This document shows, one piece after another, positions 26,908 to 34,907 of a stretch of DNA of 64,000 bases. Where the stretch lies: positions 62,001 to 126,000 of the forward strand of contig JBFWRU010000007.1 of assembly GCA_050248735.1 (NCBI GenBank), given 5' to 3'. The notes below the pieces were generated by a model. It did no database searches. It saw nothing but the letters and a program-made list of their open reading frames with translations, and was not told where the DNA came from. The position numbers and the translations under genes are program-made. The stretch is from JACKFE01 sp050248735 (lineage in GTDB: Bacteria; Nitrospirota; Nitrospiria; Nitrospirales; UBA8639). Numbering within the stretch: position 1 is the first letter of the stretch; each line of letters opens with the position of its first letter.

Positions 26908-27561
26908 ATGAAAAACGTAGCCGTCATCCTTTCAGGTTGTGGGTTTTTGGACGGAGCCGAGATTACGGAAGCCATCAGTACACTCATTGCCATCGGTCAG
27001 CAGGGAGCTGGCTATCGGGTATTCGCACCCAATAAAGAAGTAGAGGAAACCAATCATTTAACGCAGAAACCCACCGGGCAGAAACGAAATGTCCTACAGG
27101 AGGCCGCTCGTATCGCCCGTGGTGACATCCAACCTTTGGAAAAACTCAAGGCCCAGGATTTTGATGCCTTGGCGTTTCCCGGTGGGTTTGGTGCCGCAAT
27201 GCATCTCTGTGATTTTGCCAAACAAGGCAGCGGGGGACAAATCGATCCACAGGTCGCCAGGATTGTGAAAGAATTTCATGGTAGTGGAAAACCGATTGCC
27301 GCGATTTGCATTGCGCCGGCCATCATGGCTCTGGCCTTGGGGAATCAAGGCGTGAATGTGACCATCGGAGAGGATGCGGGTACTGCGTCAGAACTCGAAA
27401 AGACCGGTGCAAAGCATCAGACATGCGCGGTGGAAAAATATGTGGTGGATTACAGCAATAAAGTCATCACCACGCCGGCCTATATGTATGGCACCGCCAA
27501 ACCCCATCAGATTTTTGAGGGTGTGAGCGGAGCCATCCGGGAACTGATCAAAATGGCCTAA
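26908..27561 (+). CDS. elbB: ElbB-type DJ-1/PfpI glyoxalase
   Basis: This 217-residue protein matches the ElbB branch of the DJ-1/PfpI superfamily, reported as a glyoxalase linked to isoprenoid biosynthesis. Recognisable parts are VILSGCGFLDGAEITEAI at the N-terminus, the FPGGFGAA turn and the nucleophile elbow AAICIAPAIMALAL. The start ATG at 26908 has AAAGGAGGCAATT upstream; the frame runs back to a GTG at 26881 without a RBS. It lies next to, but on the opposite strand from, the RiPP-like locus. Confidence 0.93.
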   Translation: MKNVAVILSGCGFLDGAEITEAISTLIAIGQQGAGYRVFAPNKEVEETNHLTQKPTGQKRNVLQEAARIARGDIQPLEKLKAQDFDALAFPGGFGAAMHLCDFAKQGSGGQIDPQVARIVKEFHGSGKPIAAICIAPAIMALALGNQGVNVTIGEDAGTASELEKTGAKHQTCAVEKYVVDYSNKVITTPAYMYGTAKPHQIFEGVSGAIRELIKMA

Positions 27562-27629
27562 GGCTCAAAGAGGATGGATTCACGTCGGTGGAAATGAGAA
27601 GAGGGTCGGCATCCCCAGGCTTCGACCTG

Positions 27630-27917
27630 TCACGCGGGTTCTTGAATCGTGACCAGATCCCGTGCCAGCAACTTCTGAATCAAAGTGATGACGCTGGTCG
27701 TGGCGCGAGCTTCCTCGACCTCGAATTCTTCCATTAGTCGTTGACTTATGGCGGAAACTGAGAGTTCTTCCTGAATCCCTTTCCAGATGCGTATGCCTGT
27801 CACATTGAGCGTAAACATCTCCTGAATATCCATATGCCAGATCACCGCTTCCTCCTCATTCATCTCAGTATAGACCACCGAAGCCTGTGGACGAATGATC
27901 GATTGGACGGTCACCAT
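27630..27917 (-). CDS. PqqD-family RiPP recognition protein
   Basis: The 95-residue protein is a single PqqD-like winged-helix domain: an N-terminal beta segment, then MFTLNVTGIRIWKGI, then ISQRLMEEFEVEEARATT and a closing helix IQKLLARDLV. PqqD-type domains (RREs) bind leader peptides and present them to modifying enzymes. It lies 36 nt downstream of an HPr-kinase-like gene on the same strand; the precursor-like peptide at 29315-29500 is further upstream. A role as leader-binding partner in this locus is inferred from context. Confidence 0.85.
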   Translation of the reverse strand: MVTVQSIIRPQASVVYTEMNEEEAVIWHMDIQEMFTLNVTGIRIWKGIQEELSVSAISQRLMEEFEVEEARATTSVITLIQKLLARDLVTIQEPA

Positions 27918-27953
27918 TGGCTGTGCTCCTTGAGGTAGCGGTGATGCTGTGAT

Positions 27954-28949
27954 TTAAGATCGAACACAGTGCTGTGCCAGCAGGTCAGCAAAAGATTCAG
28001 GATGCTGATGAAGATCTTCTCCGGCCTCAAGCCGGAATATCTGGCACTGTCCCGCCAGGCGTGATAGAACCGCCAATTGGCCTGGCAATATTCCCCTGCC
28101 GGTTAAGCCGATTGAACTTTCCCGTAACAGATCTTTCATGGCAGCCCCTCGGTCCAGCGGGATCAGGCGACTGTCAGGTTGTCGAACGATAGTAGGAATG
28201 ATGACGATATTGGGTCGGGTTTTTCCTCGAAATTGAGTAGGAAATCGTTGATGAACAAGAATCTCTTGCCTGGGGTTGCCTTCCCGGTCCGGACAATTTG
28301 ATTCCCCAAATGGCCAGTCTTTGTAATGATCAGCACGTTCCTTGACCACGTAAAAGGTCCTTCGTCCAGCAAAGGCTTCAACCGAAGAATCGGATAATCG
28401 GAGAAAGAGTATATCATCCGAAAGGTAGGCCCATCCGTTCTGAATGAGTCCGAGTGTTAATGTGGACTTTCCGCTTCCTGACTCGGCGACAACCATCACA
28501 CCTTCTTCATCGGGTGTGTTGAGTCCCGCAGCATGGATCATATAAATCCCCCGGCTTTGGAGCAGGGAAATGACTACAGTCATCCAAAACGAGCTGAACG
28601 CTTCCGGGGAGTATTCAGGGAATTTGGAATTCCAAAAAATCGCACACCGACCTTCATGGAAGTCCACATGACCCTGGATGTCTCCAAGTTGGATCAGAGC
28701 TCTTTTCTGAAAAAAAGACAATTGAATCCCATCGTTTAATGAGAATACCTCCCGGGGGGGGACAAAGTCGCTGAGGACAGGTGGGGAGTCGACAACGATC
28801 TCAAGTTGAAGCTGAGTAGGTAGATTGCCCGAATAGGGTTCCCACCAAAAATCACAAAGAAGTCCGGCCAGATAAGGGGGAGGACAGTCATCCAGCCCTT
28901 TGATTTCCAGAATAAGAGAGGAGTCATGAAAGCTGAATTGTTGGCGCAT
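27954..28949 (-). CDS. HPr-kinase-like P-loop protein of the RiPP-like locus
   Basis: The 331-residue protein has an N-terminal beta-rich region and a C-terminal HprK-type kinase core. Walker A is at 155-163 (AESGSGKST), followed by the family pattern NGWAYLSDDI, and IHAAGL precedes the P-loop. Similar kinase-like proteins are found beside PqqD proteins in lasso-peptide and other RiPP clusters, where some phosphorylate the peptide. It is thus a candidate tailoring enzyme. The phosphate-carrier protein HPr itself is not encoded here. The start ATG at 28949 has no strong RBS. Genuine HPr kinase/phosphorylase is unlikely because the canonical N-terminal domain is absent. Confidence 0.82.
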   Translation of the reverse strand: MRQQFSFHDSSLILEIKGLDDCPPPYLAGLLCDFWWEPYSGNLPTQLQLEIVVDSPPVLSDFVPPREVFSLNDGIQLSFFQKRALIQLGDIQGHVDFHEGRCAIFWNSKFPEYSPEAFSSFWMTVVISLLQSRGIYMIHAAGLNTPDEEGVMVVAESGSGKSTLTLGLIQNGWAYLSDDILFLRLSDSSVEAFAGRRTFYVVKERADHYKDWPFGESNCPDREGNPRQEILVHQRFPTQFRGKTRPNIVIIPTIVRQPDSRLIPLDRGAAMKDLLRESSIGLTGRGILPGQLAVLSRLAGQCQIFRLEAGEDLHQHPESFADLLAQHCVRS

Positions 28950-29314
28950 GTGTCGATGGATGTCAAAAATGAATGGTGATCTTTTGATTGTGCCAGATTT
29001 GACGGGAACGTTGATTCCATGGTGTCCTCAGTAACGTGAGGTTCATGCCCTGGATAGATTGAAAAGAGTCCTTAATGGAAATAATGGTTAAAAGATATCT
29101 TCGGATAAAAATGGCCATAAAATAAGAGTTGATTGGGCAATTTTATCAATATTCACAAATTATTTTCATCCGGAAAGGTTCATCAATGAGATAACAAGTC
29201 AGGCTGGAAGCAATGGACTGATAAAACTGGATGGTAAAGAAAGAGCCAAGGGAGGACGAAAAAAAAGGGGACCGGTTGGTCCCCTTTTTTTACTAACGGG
29301 TTAATGCCTGGATG
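28950..29314. other. Gap between precursor-like gene and kinase-like gene
   Basis: This AT-rich stretch contains the bidirectional terminator at 29259-29291 directly after the precursor-like gene (read leftwards). No other convincing gene is seen; short ORFs on either strand lack a ribosome-binding site. It could hold a second promoter for the kinase-pqqD pair. Confidence 0.55.
29259..29291. terminator. Bidirectional terminator after the precursor-like gene
   Basis: A 7-bp stem GGGGACC/GGTCCCC with a GGTT loop is flanked by eight A's on the left and seven T's on the right, so it can stop transcription in either direction. Read leftwards, it lies about 24 nt past the stop of the precursor-like gene. 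It would separate an abundant short transcript from lower-level expression of the downstream genes. Confidence 0.85.
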
Positions 29315-29500
29315 TTAGCGACGCCAACCACCCCAGCCGCCCCAGCCGCCCCATTTACCCCAGCCGCCATATTTTTTTCCGCTGTGCTGATGGCCGCCAC
29401 TGGTGTTGTAATGACCGAAGGTTCCGGTTAAGTCCTGCCATGAGCCCTGTGGGGTTAATTGTGGTTCCACGAAGGTCTTTTTGGGGGAAATGTTAGGCAT
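29315..29500 (-). CDS. Candidate RiPP precursor peptide, Gly-Gly-Trp-rich C-terminus
   Basis: The product has 61 residues. Residues 7-25 resemble RiPP leaders of the Y/F-x-x-P-x-L-x(3)-G-x(4)-LT type: KKTFVEPQLTPQG, then SWQDLT. That motif is what PqqD-type B1 proteins recognise in lasso-peptide leaders. Residues 26-61 are free of acidic residues and of cysteine; the last 18 carry repeated GGW units (Trp at 47, 50, 53, 56, 59) and end in RR. A Gly-Gly at 35-36 could be a cleavage site. A lasso ring would need Asp or Glu in the core and there is none. The RBS is strong (AAGGAGGC). The gene is followed by a terminator, then the kinase-like and PqqD genes in the same direction. Calling it a RiPP precursor is inferred. 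Confidence 0.7.
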   Translation of the reverse strand: MPNISPKKTFVEPQLTPQGSWQDLTGTFGHYNTSGGHQHSGKKYGGWGKWGGWGGWGGWRR

Positions 29501-30046
29501 GAGTGCCTCCTTATAAAAATGGGGAATAATATAAAACCCAAATTAATTGATATATCATCCCACACAAATGAAAAAAAATACAAGGGAGATTAGGAATTGG
29601 AAATGTAAGAAGTCTTTAAAATGGAGAAAGACGATTCAACGTGAAAGTTATCAGCTGGGGCGGACTTTGATCCCAGTAATCTTAGCAAGCATGGTGGAAA
29701 ATTACCCTCCAAAAGAGGTATGTGTCCTTACTTGTTAGGAAAGCAGAAGTCGCAAAGATGTAAAAAGAAATGATCTATTGAATAGCAAAATTGAGCAATT
29801 ATCTAATGATTCTCGGCAGGGCTTTTATCAGGCACATCAAGGAACCCTGACCGTAACTCCCATTGGATTCAACTTTTTCCGTAGAGCCTGTCGCTCTGGC
29901 GATAGGATTTTGATTGTGCGTTAAGCTGATTAGGAAACGAATGGGATAATCTTATACCCCATTAGGAGGGTATTTTCTTGAGGGAATATTTCCGTATTGC
30001 TCGACCAGATTGCGGGTTAGGTTAGTTGGGTGGCCGGGATATATTG
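29501..30046. other. AT-rich non-coding stretch
   Basis: This stretch holds the presumed promoter and leader of the precursor-like gene on the left and the 3' flank of the lipoprotein gene on the right. A 63-codon ORF at 29547-29738 has no ribosome-binding site or recognisable content. I see no RNA gene or repeat. Confidence 0.5.
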
Positions 30047-30997
30047 TTAAGGATTTTGTGGCAGGTTGGGAGAAGACATGGAGGGGTGTTTAAATGAATG
30101 AGCCAAGTTCGTGACCAATTCACGCAACAGCTTATGGTAGGTGGCGTTTTGCAGATCCTTTACACGTCGTTGTTTGGAAACGGCTTCGGTGCTACCAGAT
30201 ATCAACGGTTCTTCATCCGGTTTCTCCTCATTTGGGCGGGAGGCGGCCCGGCACTTTCCATCGTCACATACCGCTAATACCTTCATGGCCTCATCCGCGC
30301 CACGTCCTTCGGCATGAGTCCATTCGTAAAACCAGATGGTCTCCCCTGATTTGACCGAAGAAACACTCGCATTAATTGTGACGCTCAAGCGATCCTGATT
30401 AAGAAGTGACGTCTCCTTTTGCTTGATATGGTCTAGAAGCTGGTTGCCTTCCCTGGGTGGTAAAGCTACGGATTTCAGCTGCTCGCCTTCTGGGTTGGAT
30501 TCATAAAAATGTCTTTCCCACCGGGCATTTTGGCCTGCTTGGATGATTGACCGCTCGAGGGAATTAATTTGAAACAAGACCTCCGCTCCGAGTTCCTTGG
30601 AGGCCGCATGAGGAGTCAGTTTCTCATTCACAACTTTGTTTTGAAGAACATTCCATGAAATGACTTGGAAGCCGGCCTTCGTCAGTGCACGCTCCAGTTC
30701 AGACATTTCGATGCCGCAGGTAGTCTTCAGCAACAGGCTTTGGCCTGCGGCTTTCCCTGAACTTTGCGTAGCGGTTTCATTGGCACAACCCTCCGGAGCC
30801 TTCACGGTCAGAAAATTAATTTGAGAAATGGATGCAAGATAGCTTGGGCTTTCCACGATCTCCGGAGGTGCCTCCTGATTGTCCGCCACTACAAAGTCAG
30901 AGGTCACCAGGTAATAAGGAGGACTACAGGCGAGAAACACGTGAGAGGACATAATCAACAAGATGCCCGTGAGGCCATGACGAATGGGAGATGTCAT
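30047..30997 (-). CDS. Predicted lipoprotein of unknown function
   Basis: The ORF extends up to 31108 but overlaps the preceding lipoprotein gene; I place the start at the ATG at 30997 because it opens directly into a lipoprotein signal peptide with a lipobox ending at Cys24 (VFLAC). This start lies 19 nt after the stop of the upstream gene. The 316-residue mature region contains an ELxRALTKAGFQVISW-type segment and a conserved beta-rich stretch (LSVTINASVSSVKSGETIWFYE), reminiscent of CsgG/FlgP-type outer-membrane lipoproteins. A charged region with PNEEKPDEEP follows. Function is not known. Confidence 0.75.
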   Translation of the reverse strand: MTSPIRHGLTGILLIMSSHVFLACSPPYYLVTSDFVVADNQEAPPEIVESPSYLASISQINFLTVKAPEGCANETATQSSGKAAGQSLLLKTTCGIEMSELERALTKAGFQVISWNVLQNKVVNEKLTPHAASKELGAEVLFQINSLERSIIQAGQNARWERHFYESNPEGEQLKSVALPPREGNQLLDHIKQKETSLLNQDRLSVTINASVSSVKSGETIWFYEWTHAEGRGADEAMKVLAVCDDGKCRAASRPNEEKPDEEPLISGSTEAVSKQRRVKDLQNATYHKLLRELVTNLAHSFKHPSMSSPNLPQNP

Positions 30998-31016
30998 CAA
31001 AAAGGCTCCAACCGAT

Positions 31017-31382
31017 TTAATAAATGTTCCACCGTAATTGCGGGGGAATCCGTACTCTATATTGGGTGGCCATAATTTCCCCGTTTTCATCCAGGGCATC
31101 TGCGTCAAAGCAGCCCGGATAGAGGAGGATAAACTTCATCGCGCCCGGCCGAATATTCTGGGCCATTTCCTTAAACTCCCGTGCCGGTTTGTTGCAGGGC
31201 TTGATAACGAGTTTGGTGATCGGGCGGCTCCCATGATTGTTAATAATCATGGAATCAGGATCCGTTCTCACCACTTGGTGGCTGCAACCAGCTAGAAGAA
31301 GGGACAATCCGACTAGCCGACACAGCCAAGAGTGTTGGTCAAGCCAGGTGCGAAGAAGGGGACTAGAGCAGGAAGCAGACAT
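31017..31382 (-). CDS. Small predicted lipoprotein
   Basis: The start chosen is the ATG at 31382, which places a lipoprotein signal (LVGLSLLLAGC) about 20-35 residues in. The same frame runs up to 31484 without a better start. The remaining 90 residues have no recognised domain but contain three cysteines (KPCNKPAREF, YPGCFDADAL) and a C-terminal beta-rich stretch. It is followed 19 nt later by another lipoprotein gene, so the two probably form an operon. Confidence 0.6.
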   Translation of the reverse strand: MSASCSSPLLRTWLDQHSWLCRLVGLSLLLAGCSHQVVRTDPDSMIINNHGSRPITKLVIKPCNKPAREFKEMAQNIRPGAMKFILLYPGCFDADALDENGEIMATQYRVRIPPQLRWNIY

Positions 31383-31871
31383 ACAAGCGAGGTCTGATCG
31401 CCGATTGGTGGGGGAATCATCATTGTCCCTCTCTAAGGGCGTAGAGCTATCAAATACTACTTGGGAGGATCTTGTCAATATCAATGATAACGAATCAGCA
31501 GCACAGATGTCTTTGGAGAATTGAGGATCTCAAGATTTTAGAGAGGCATTGGCGGCGAATGACAAAAGCTAAAGTAGGATCATTGTCAACAAATATGACA
31601 ACTATCACGAAAGGCGCTTGAGTCTCATTTCGTTCCCAGCTTCAAAATTACGGATGACCAAAAAACGATATTTCTATCCAAGCACGGAGATTAGGAAGTC
31701 GTAACATTCTTCAGGTAAATATGTGAGGGAGATTGCTGGCGAGGTTTGCCAATCGGACCTACCGGCATCTTTATCCGAGAGAGTGGATTTTCCCATATCC
31801 AGAGCCGTGACGGTTGTGGTAAGAAAAAGGCGCATATTTTGGTTAGAATTGGAAAAAAGGAGAAGAAATTT
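31383..31871. other. Intergenic stretch between divergent genes
   Basis: This should contain the divergent promoters of the lipoprotein pair and the DUF1015 gene. The open frame of the DUF1015 gene reaches back to 31746, but the RBS points to 31872. No RNA gene, repeat or separate ORF is convincing. Confidence 0.45.
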
Positions 31872-33119
31872 ATGGCCGTGATTACACCCTTTCGCGCATT
31901 GAGACCCAAACCTGAAATGGCCGCTCAAGTGGCCGCCCCTCCGTATGATGTCGTCTCCTTAGAGGAGGCACGTCAACAAGCGGAGGGCAATCCCTACTCC
32001 TTTTTGCGAATCGGGCGGGCTGAACTGGAAATGGATAATGATGTAGATCCCTATTCGCCGGCAGTGTATGAGCACGGGGCGAAGAATCTTCAGCAGCTGA
32101 TTCAAAACGGAACGCTGGCACATGAGCCTCGGCCCATGTTCGGAGTCTATCGGCAGAAATGGGGAGCGCATATCCAAACCGGTCTGGTGGCCTTGGCCTC
32201 TGTCGATGAGTATGATCGGGGGATTATCAAAAAGCATGAGCTGACTCGGCCGGTGAAAGAGAATGACCGGGTGCAACTCATTCAAACCCATGAGTCCCAA
32301 TCCGGTCCTGTCCTCCTATTTTTCCGTCGTACCCCAACCGTGGCCAAGTGGTTTTCGCAGGTTAGCAGCACCAAACCAGATGCGCATTTTGTGGCCTCGG
32401 ATAAGGTTGAACATACGGTGTGGAGTGTGCGCGATGAATCTCAGATCCAACAGGTGATCGAAGCGTTTCGCGAAATTCCGGCCTTATATATTGCCGACGG
32501 ACATCACCGGTCGGCCGCGGCTAGTCGTGTGCGGTCGGCTCGTCGTGAATCGGTGAAATCTTCTTCCCCTCGGTCTGAAGACGGATTTTTGTCCGTTATT
32601 TTCCCAAATGATCAATTGCAAATTCTTCCCTATAACCGGGTCGTGCGGGATTTGCACGGGCATACGCCTGACCAATTGATCAAGGCAATTGCCGCGCAGT
32701 TTGAACTTCAGCCAGCCTCCCAACCGGGGCATCCGCCAGACTTGGGATTCGATATGTATATTGGAGGCCAATGGCATCGAGCGAAACCGATATTTTCTCC
32801 TTCCGAAGCCGCGGCGATTAAAAAAGACCCCGTTCGGGATTTGGCCGTGGCGGTGTTGACGGAGCGGGTCTTGGACCCGCTGTTAGAAATTAAAGACCAA
32901 CGCTCGGATCCACGAATCGATTTTGTGGGTGGGGTGAAGGGGCCGGAGAAGTTGGCGGCGATGGTGGATCGGGGTGATTGGGCGGTGGCGTTTTGGTTGT
33001 CTCCCACGACCGTGGATCAACTCATGGCGGTGTCTGATGCTGATCAAATCATGCCGCCCAAAAGCACTTGGTTTGAGCCCAAACTCCGCGACGGGCTCTT
33101 TATCCATATGTTGCGATAG
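31872..33119 (+). CDS. DUF1015-family protein
   Basis: This 415-residue cytoplasmic protein matches DUF1015. Visible family features are ITPFRALRP at the N-terminus, VAAPPYDVVSLEEAR, NPYSFLRIGRAE, and the YIADGHHRSAAASR motif in the middle. The ATG at 31872 has AAAGGAGAAG upstream. DUF1015 proteins are widespread, often near serine or phosphoglycerate metabolism genes, and have been suggested to be kinase-like, but the function is unsettled. It is followed by an unrelated helical-repeat gene. Confidence 0.9.
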   Translation: MAVITPFRALRPKPEMAAQVAAPPYDVVSLEEARQQAEGNPYSFLRIGRAELEMDNDVDPYSPAVYEHGAKNLQQLIQNGTLAHEPRPMFGVYRQKWGAHIQTGLVALASVDEYDRGIIKKHELTRPVKENDRVQLIQTHESQSGPVLLFFRRTPTVAKWFSQVSSTKPDAHFVASDKVEHTVWSVRDESQIQQVIEAFREIPALYIADGHHRSAAASRVRSARRESVKSSSPRSEDGFLSVIFPNDQLQILPYNRVVRDLHGHTPDQLIKAIAAQFELQPASQPGHPPDLGFDMYIGGQWHRAKPIFSPSEAAAIKKDPVRDLAVAVLTERVLDPLLEIKDQRSDPRIDFVGGVKGPEKLAAMVDRGDWAVAFWLSPTTVDQLMAVSDADQIMPPKSTWFEPKLRDGLFIHMLR

Positions 33120-33185
33120 AGGCATAATACAGATTTGGCATTCCCACTTCTTCAGGATTGGGGGAGTTTACCGAAAACCTCATGT

Positions 33186-34883
33186 ATGGTGAGTATGCGG
33201 CCAAGATACTTCAAAGAGTTTCCTAATTTCTCAATGATGCCTCTGGCCTATTTTCTCTTTTATCTCTTCCTTTGCCCTTCAGAGTCGCAAGCGACTTCAA
33301 GCAATGTAATCGATGTCCCGGCGCTCCTGGAACAGGTGCGTATCTTGGTGGAATCATTGCCGGACGAACCAAAGAGTTACACTCTGTACCAAGAACTAGG
33401 GGAACTACAGGCAAAAGCTGGCAGGATAGAAGATGCTAAAATTTCGCTTTCTCACATTCCAGTGGGATTTCACCAAGACTCTTTGGCCATTAAGCTGAAA
33501 AAAGAAATTGCGTTAGCCCTCGCCAAGGCTAACGAGTTTTCTGGGGCATTAAAAGTTGCGGACTCCATCCAAAATTTTGAGCGGGATTATGCCAAAGAGG
33601 GGATTGCTATTGCTATGGCCAAATCAGGCGATATTGAGGGAGCGTTGGCGATAGTAGAAAGTTTTCAAGAGAAAACTCGGGCCAAAAAAAACGCCTTGAT
33701 AGCGATTGGGGAATTCCAAGCCCAAAGGGGGGACCTGCATGGAGGTATTCAAATTGCTGCTCAAGCCGGTCACGTGTCCTATGCCCTCTGGGGAATTGCC
33801 AAAGAACAAGTGAAAAAAGGCCATGTGGATGAATTTTTGAAAGAGGTTCAGAAAATCTCTGACCCTCTTGTGCAGGAGTTTGCCCTGTGGGGAGTCGTAA
33901 ATGCTCACTTGGATAACAATCAATCTTCCGCTGCGGTCCAAATGGCCAAACAAATTCCCCATGGCTATGCCAGCGCCAGTGCATGGAGAGATATTGCCCT
34001 GGTTCAATCGGAGGCTGGCAGTCGCCAAGCCAGTCTGTCCAGTCTGGAACTGGCACTGGACGGGGCCAAGGCCATTCAAAATTCCTTTGCCCGCTCTGAT
34101 ATCTATTGGAGGATTGCCCAGGGGTTGGCTATGTCTGGGGATTACTCTAAGGCCCTACAAACAGTGGATCTGATCGAAATTGAAGGACATAAACATTCCG
34201 CCCTTCGTGATATTGTCGCTGAAGTTTCCGAATCGGGACACGTGGAAAAAGCCTTGCACATTGCTGAACGCTTTAACGAGGAAAACGCATTTCCCAGTCC
34301 CTATTGGTATATCTTGAGGGATTTGGCTGCTTCCGGACAGGTATCCAAAGCCATGAAGCTTGTCGAGACGGGAAAAATTCAGACGAAAGAATTTTCTCCA
34401 TATGATCCAATTGCCCTTGGGCAGGCCCAAATGGGAGATAGTAAAGGCGCATTAGAAACTTTAACGAATATTCCCAGGGGCAATGATGCAGACCCCCGGG
34501 ATATGTATTATAGTCTCGAAAGAATTGCCCGTTGCCAAATTGAGAATGACGATTTGGAAGGGGCGGAATATACCCTATCCAAGCTTCCCGGTATGTGGCG
34601 TGCCTTAGCTAGAGAGGAACTAGCCGTGGCGTTTTCCAGAAAAGGACAGATAGAAAAAGCGAAAAAAACCCTCGCCTCTATTTCAGATACTGAGGCAAAG
34701 GGAAAGGCCTTACAAAAATTCTCTCGGGTGCTTGCAATTCAAGGAGACTGGTATGAAGCTTTGACTTGGGCAAACTCCATGTCATCCCCCTATCTAAAGG
34801 CCAAAGTGCTGCTGGGCGTCGTACGGGCCAAGCTTGAATCCCCCGCTGAAAAGACACTTGGTCTTGTGGGGATGAAAAATTAG
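33186..34883 (+). CDS. Exported TPR/helical-repeat protein
   Basis: After a signal peptide (hydrophobic PLAYFLFYLFLCPSESQA), this roughly 565-residue protein consists almost wholly of helical hairpin repeats of about 30-35 residues. They share the pattern A-x-x-x-AKSGDxEGAL and are TPR-like but degenerate. Examples are IAIAMAKSGDIEGALAIV and IAQGLAMSGDYSKALQTV. Such solenoids bind other proteins; the target is unknown. The start could be 33186 or 33195; an RBS is not obvious for either. It lies 66 nt after the DUF1015 gene in the same direction. Confidence 0.8.
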   Translation: MVSMRPRYFKEFPNFSMMPLAYFLFYLFLCPSESQATSSNVIDVPALLEQVRILVESLPDEPKSYTLYQELGELQAKAGRIEDAKISLSHIPVGFHQDSLAIKLKKEIALALAKANEFSGALKVADSIQNFERDYAKEGIAIAMAKSGDIEGALAIVESFQEKTRAKKNALIAIGEFQAQRGDLHGGIQIAAQAGHVSYALWGIAKEQVKKGHVDEFLKEVQKISDPLVQEFALWGVVNAHLDNNQSSAAVQMAKQIPHGYASASAWRDIALVQSEAGSRQASLSSLELALDGAKAIQNSFARSDIYWRIAQGLAMSGDYSKALQTVDLIEIEGHKHSALRDIVAEVSESGHVEKALHIAERFNEENAFPSPYWYILRDLAASGQVSKAMKLVETGKIQTKEFSPYDPIALGQAQMGDSKGALETLTNIPRGNDADPRDMYYSLERIARCQIENDDLEGAEYTLSKLPGMWRALAREELAVAFSRKGQIEKAKKTLASISDTEAKGKALQKFSRVLAIQGDWYEALTWANSMSSPYLKAKVLLGVVRAKLESPAEKTLGLVGMKN

Positions 34884-34907
34884 GCGGTTGTCGAAGAAAG
34901 GTAAGTA

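Noticed and set aside
28736..29020. A 94-codon ORF overlapping the 5' end of the kinase-like gene
   Set aside because: It largely overlaps the HprK-like gene in another frame, has low-complexity content and no ribosome-binding site.
29315..29500. Calling the peptide a classical lasso peptide
   Set aside because: The putative core has no Asp or Glu to close the ring and no cyclase or B2 protease gene is present nearby.
29547..29738. A 63-codon ORF upstream of the precursor-like peptide, considered as a second peptide
   Set aside because: It begins with a TTG without a ribosome-binding site, has no leader motif or composition like the peptide at 29315-29500, and lies in AT-rich sequence.
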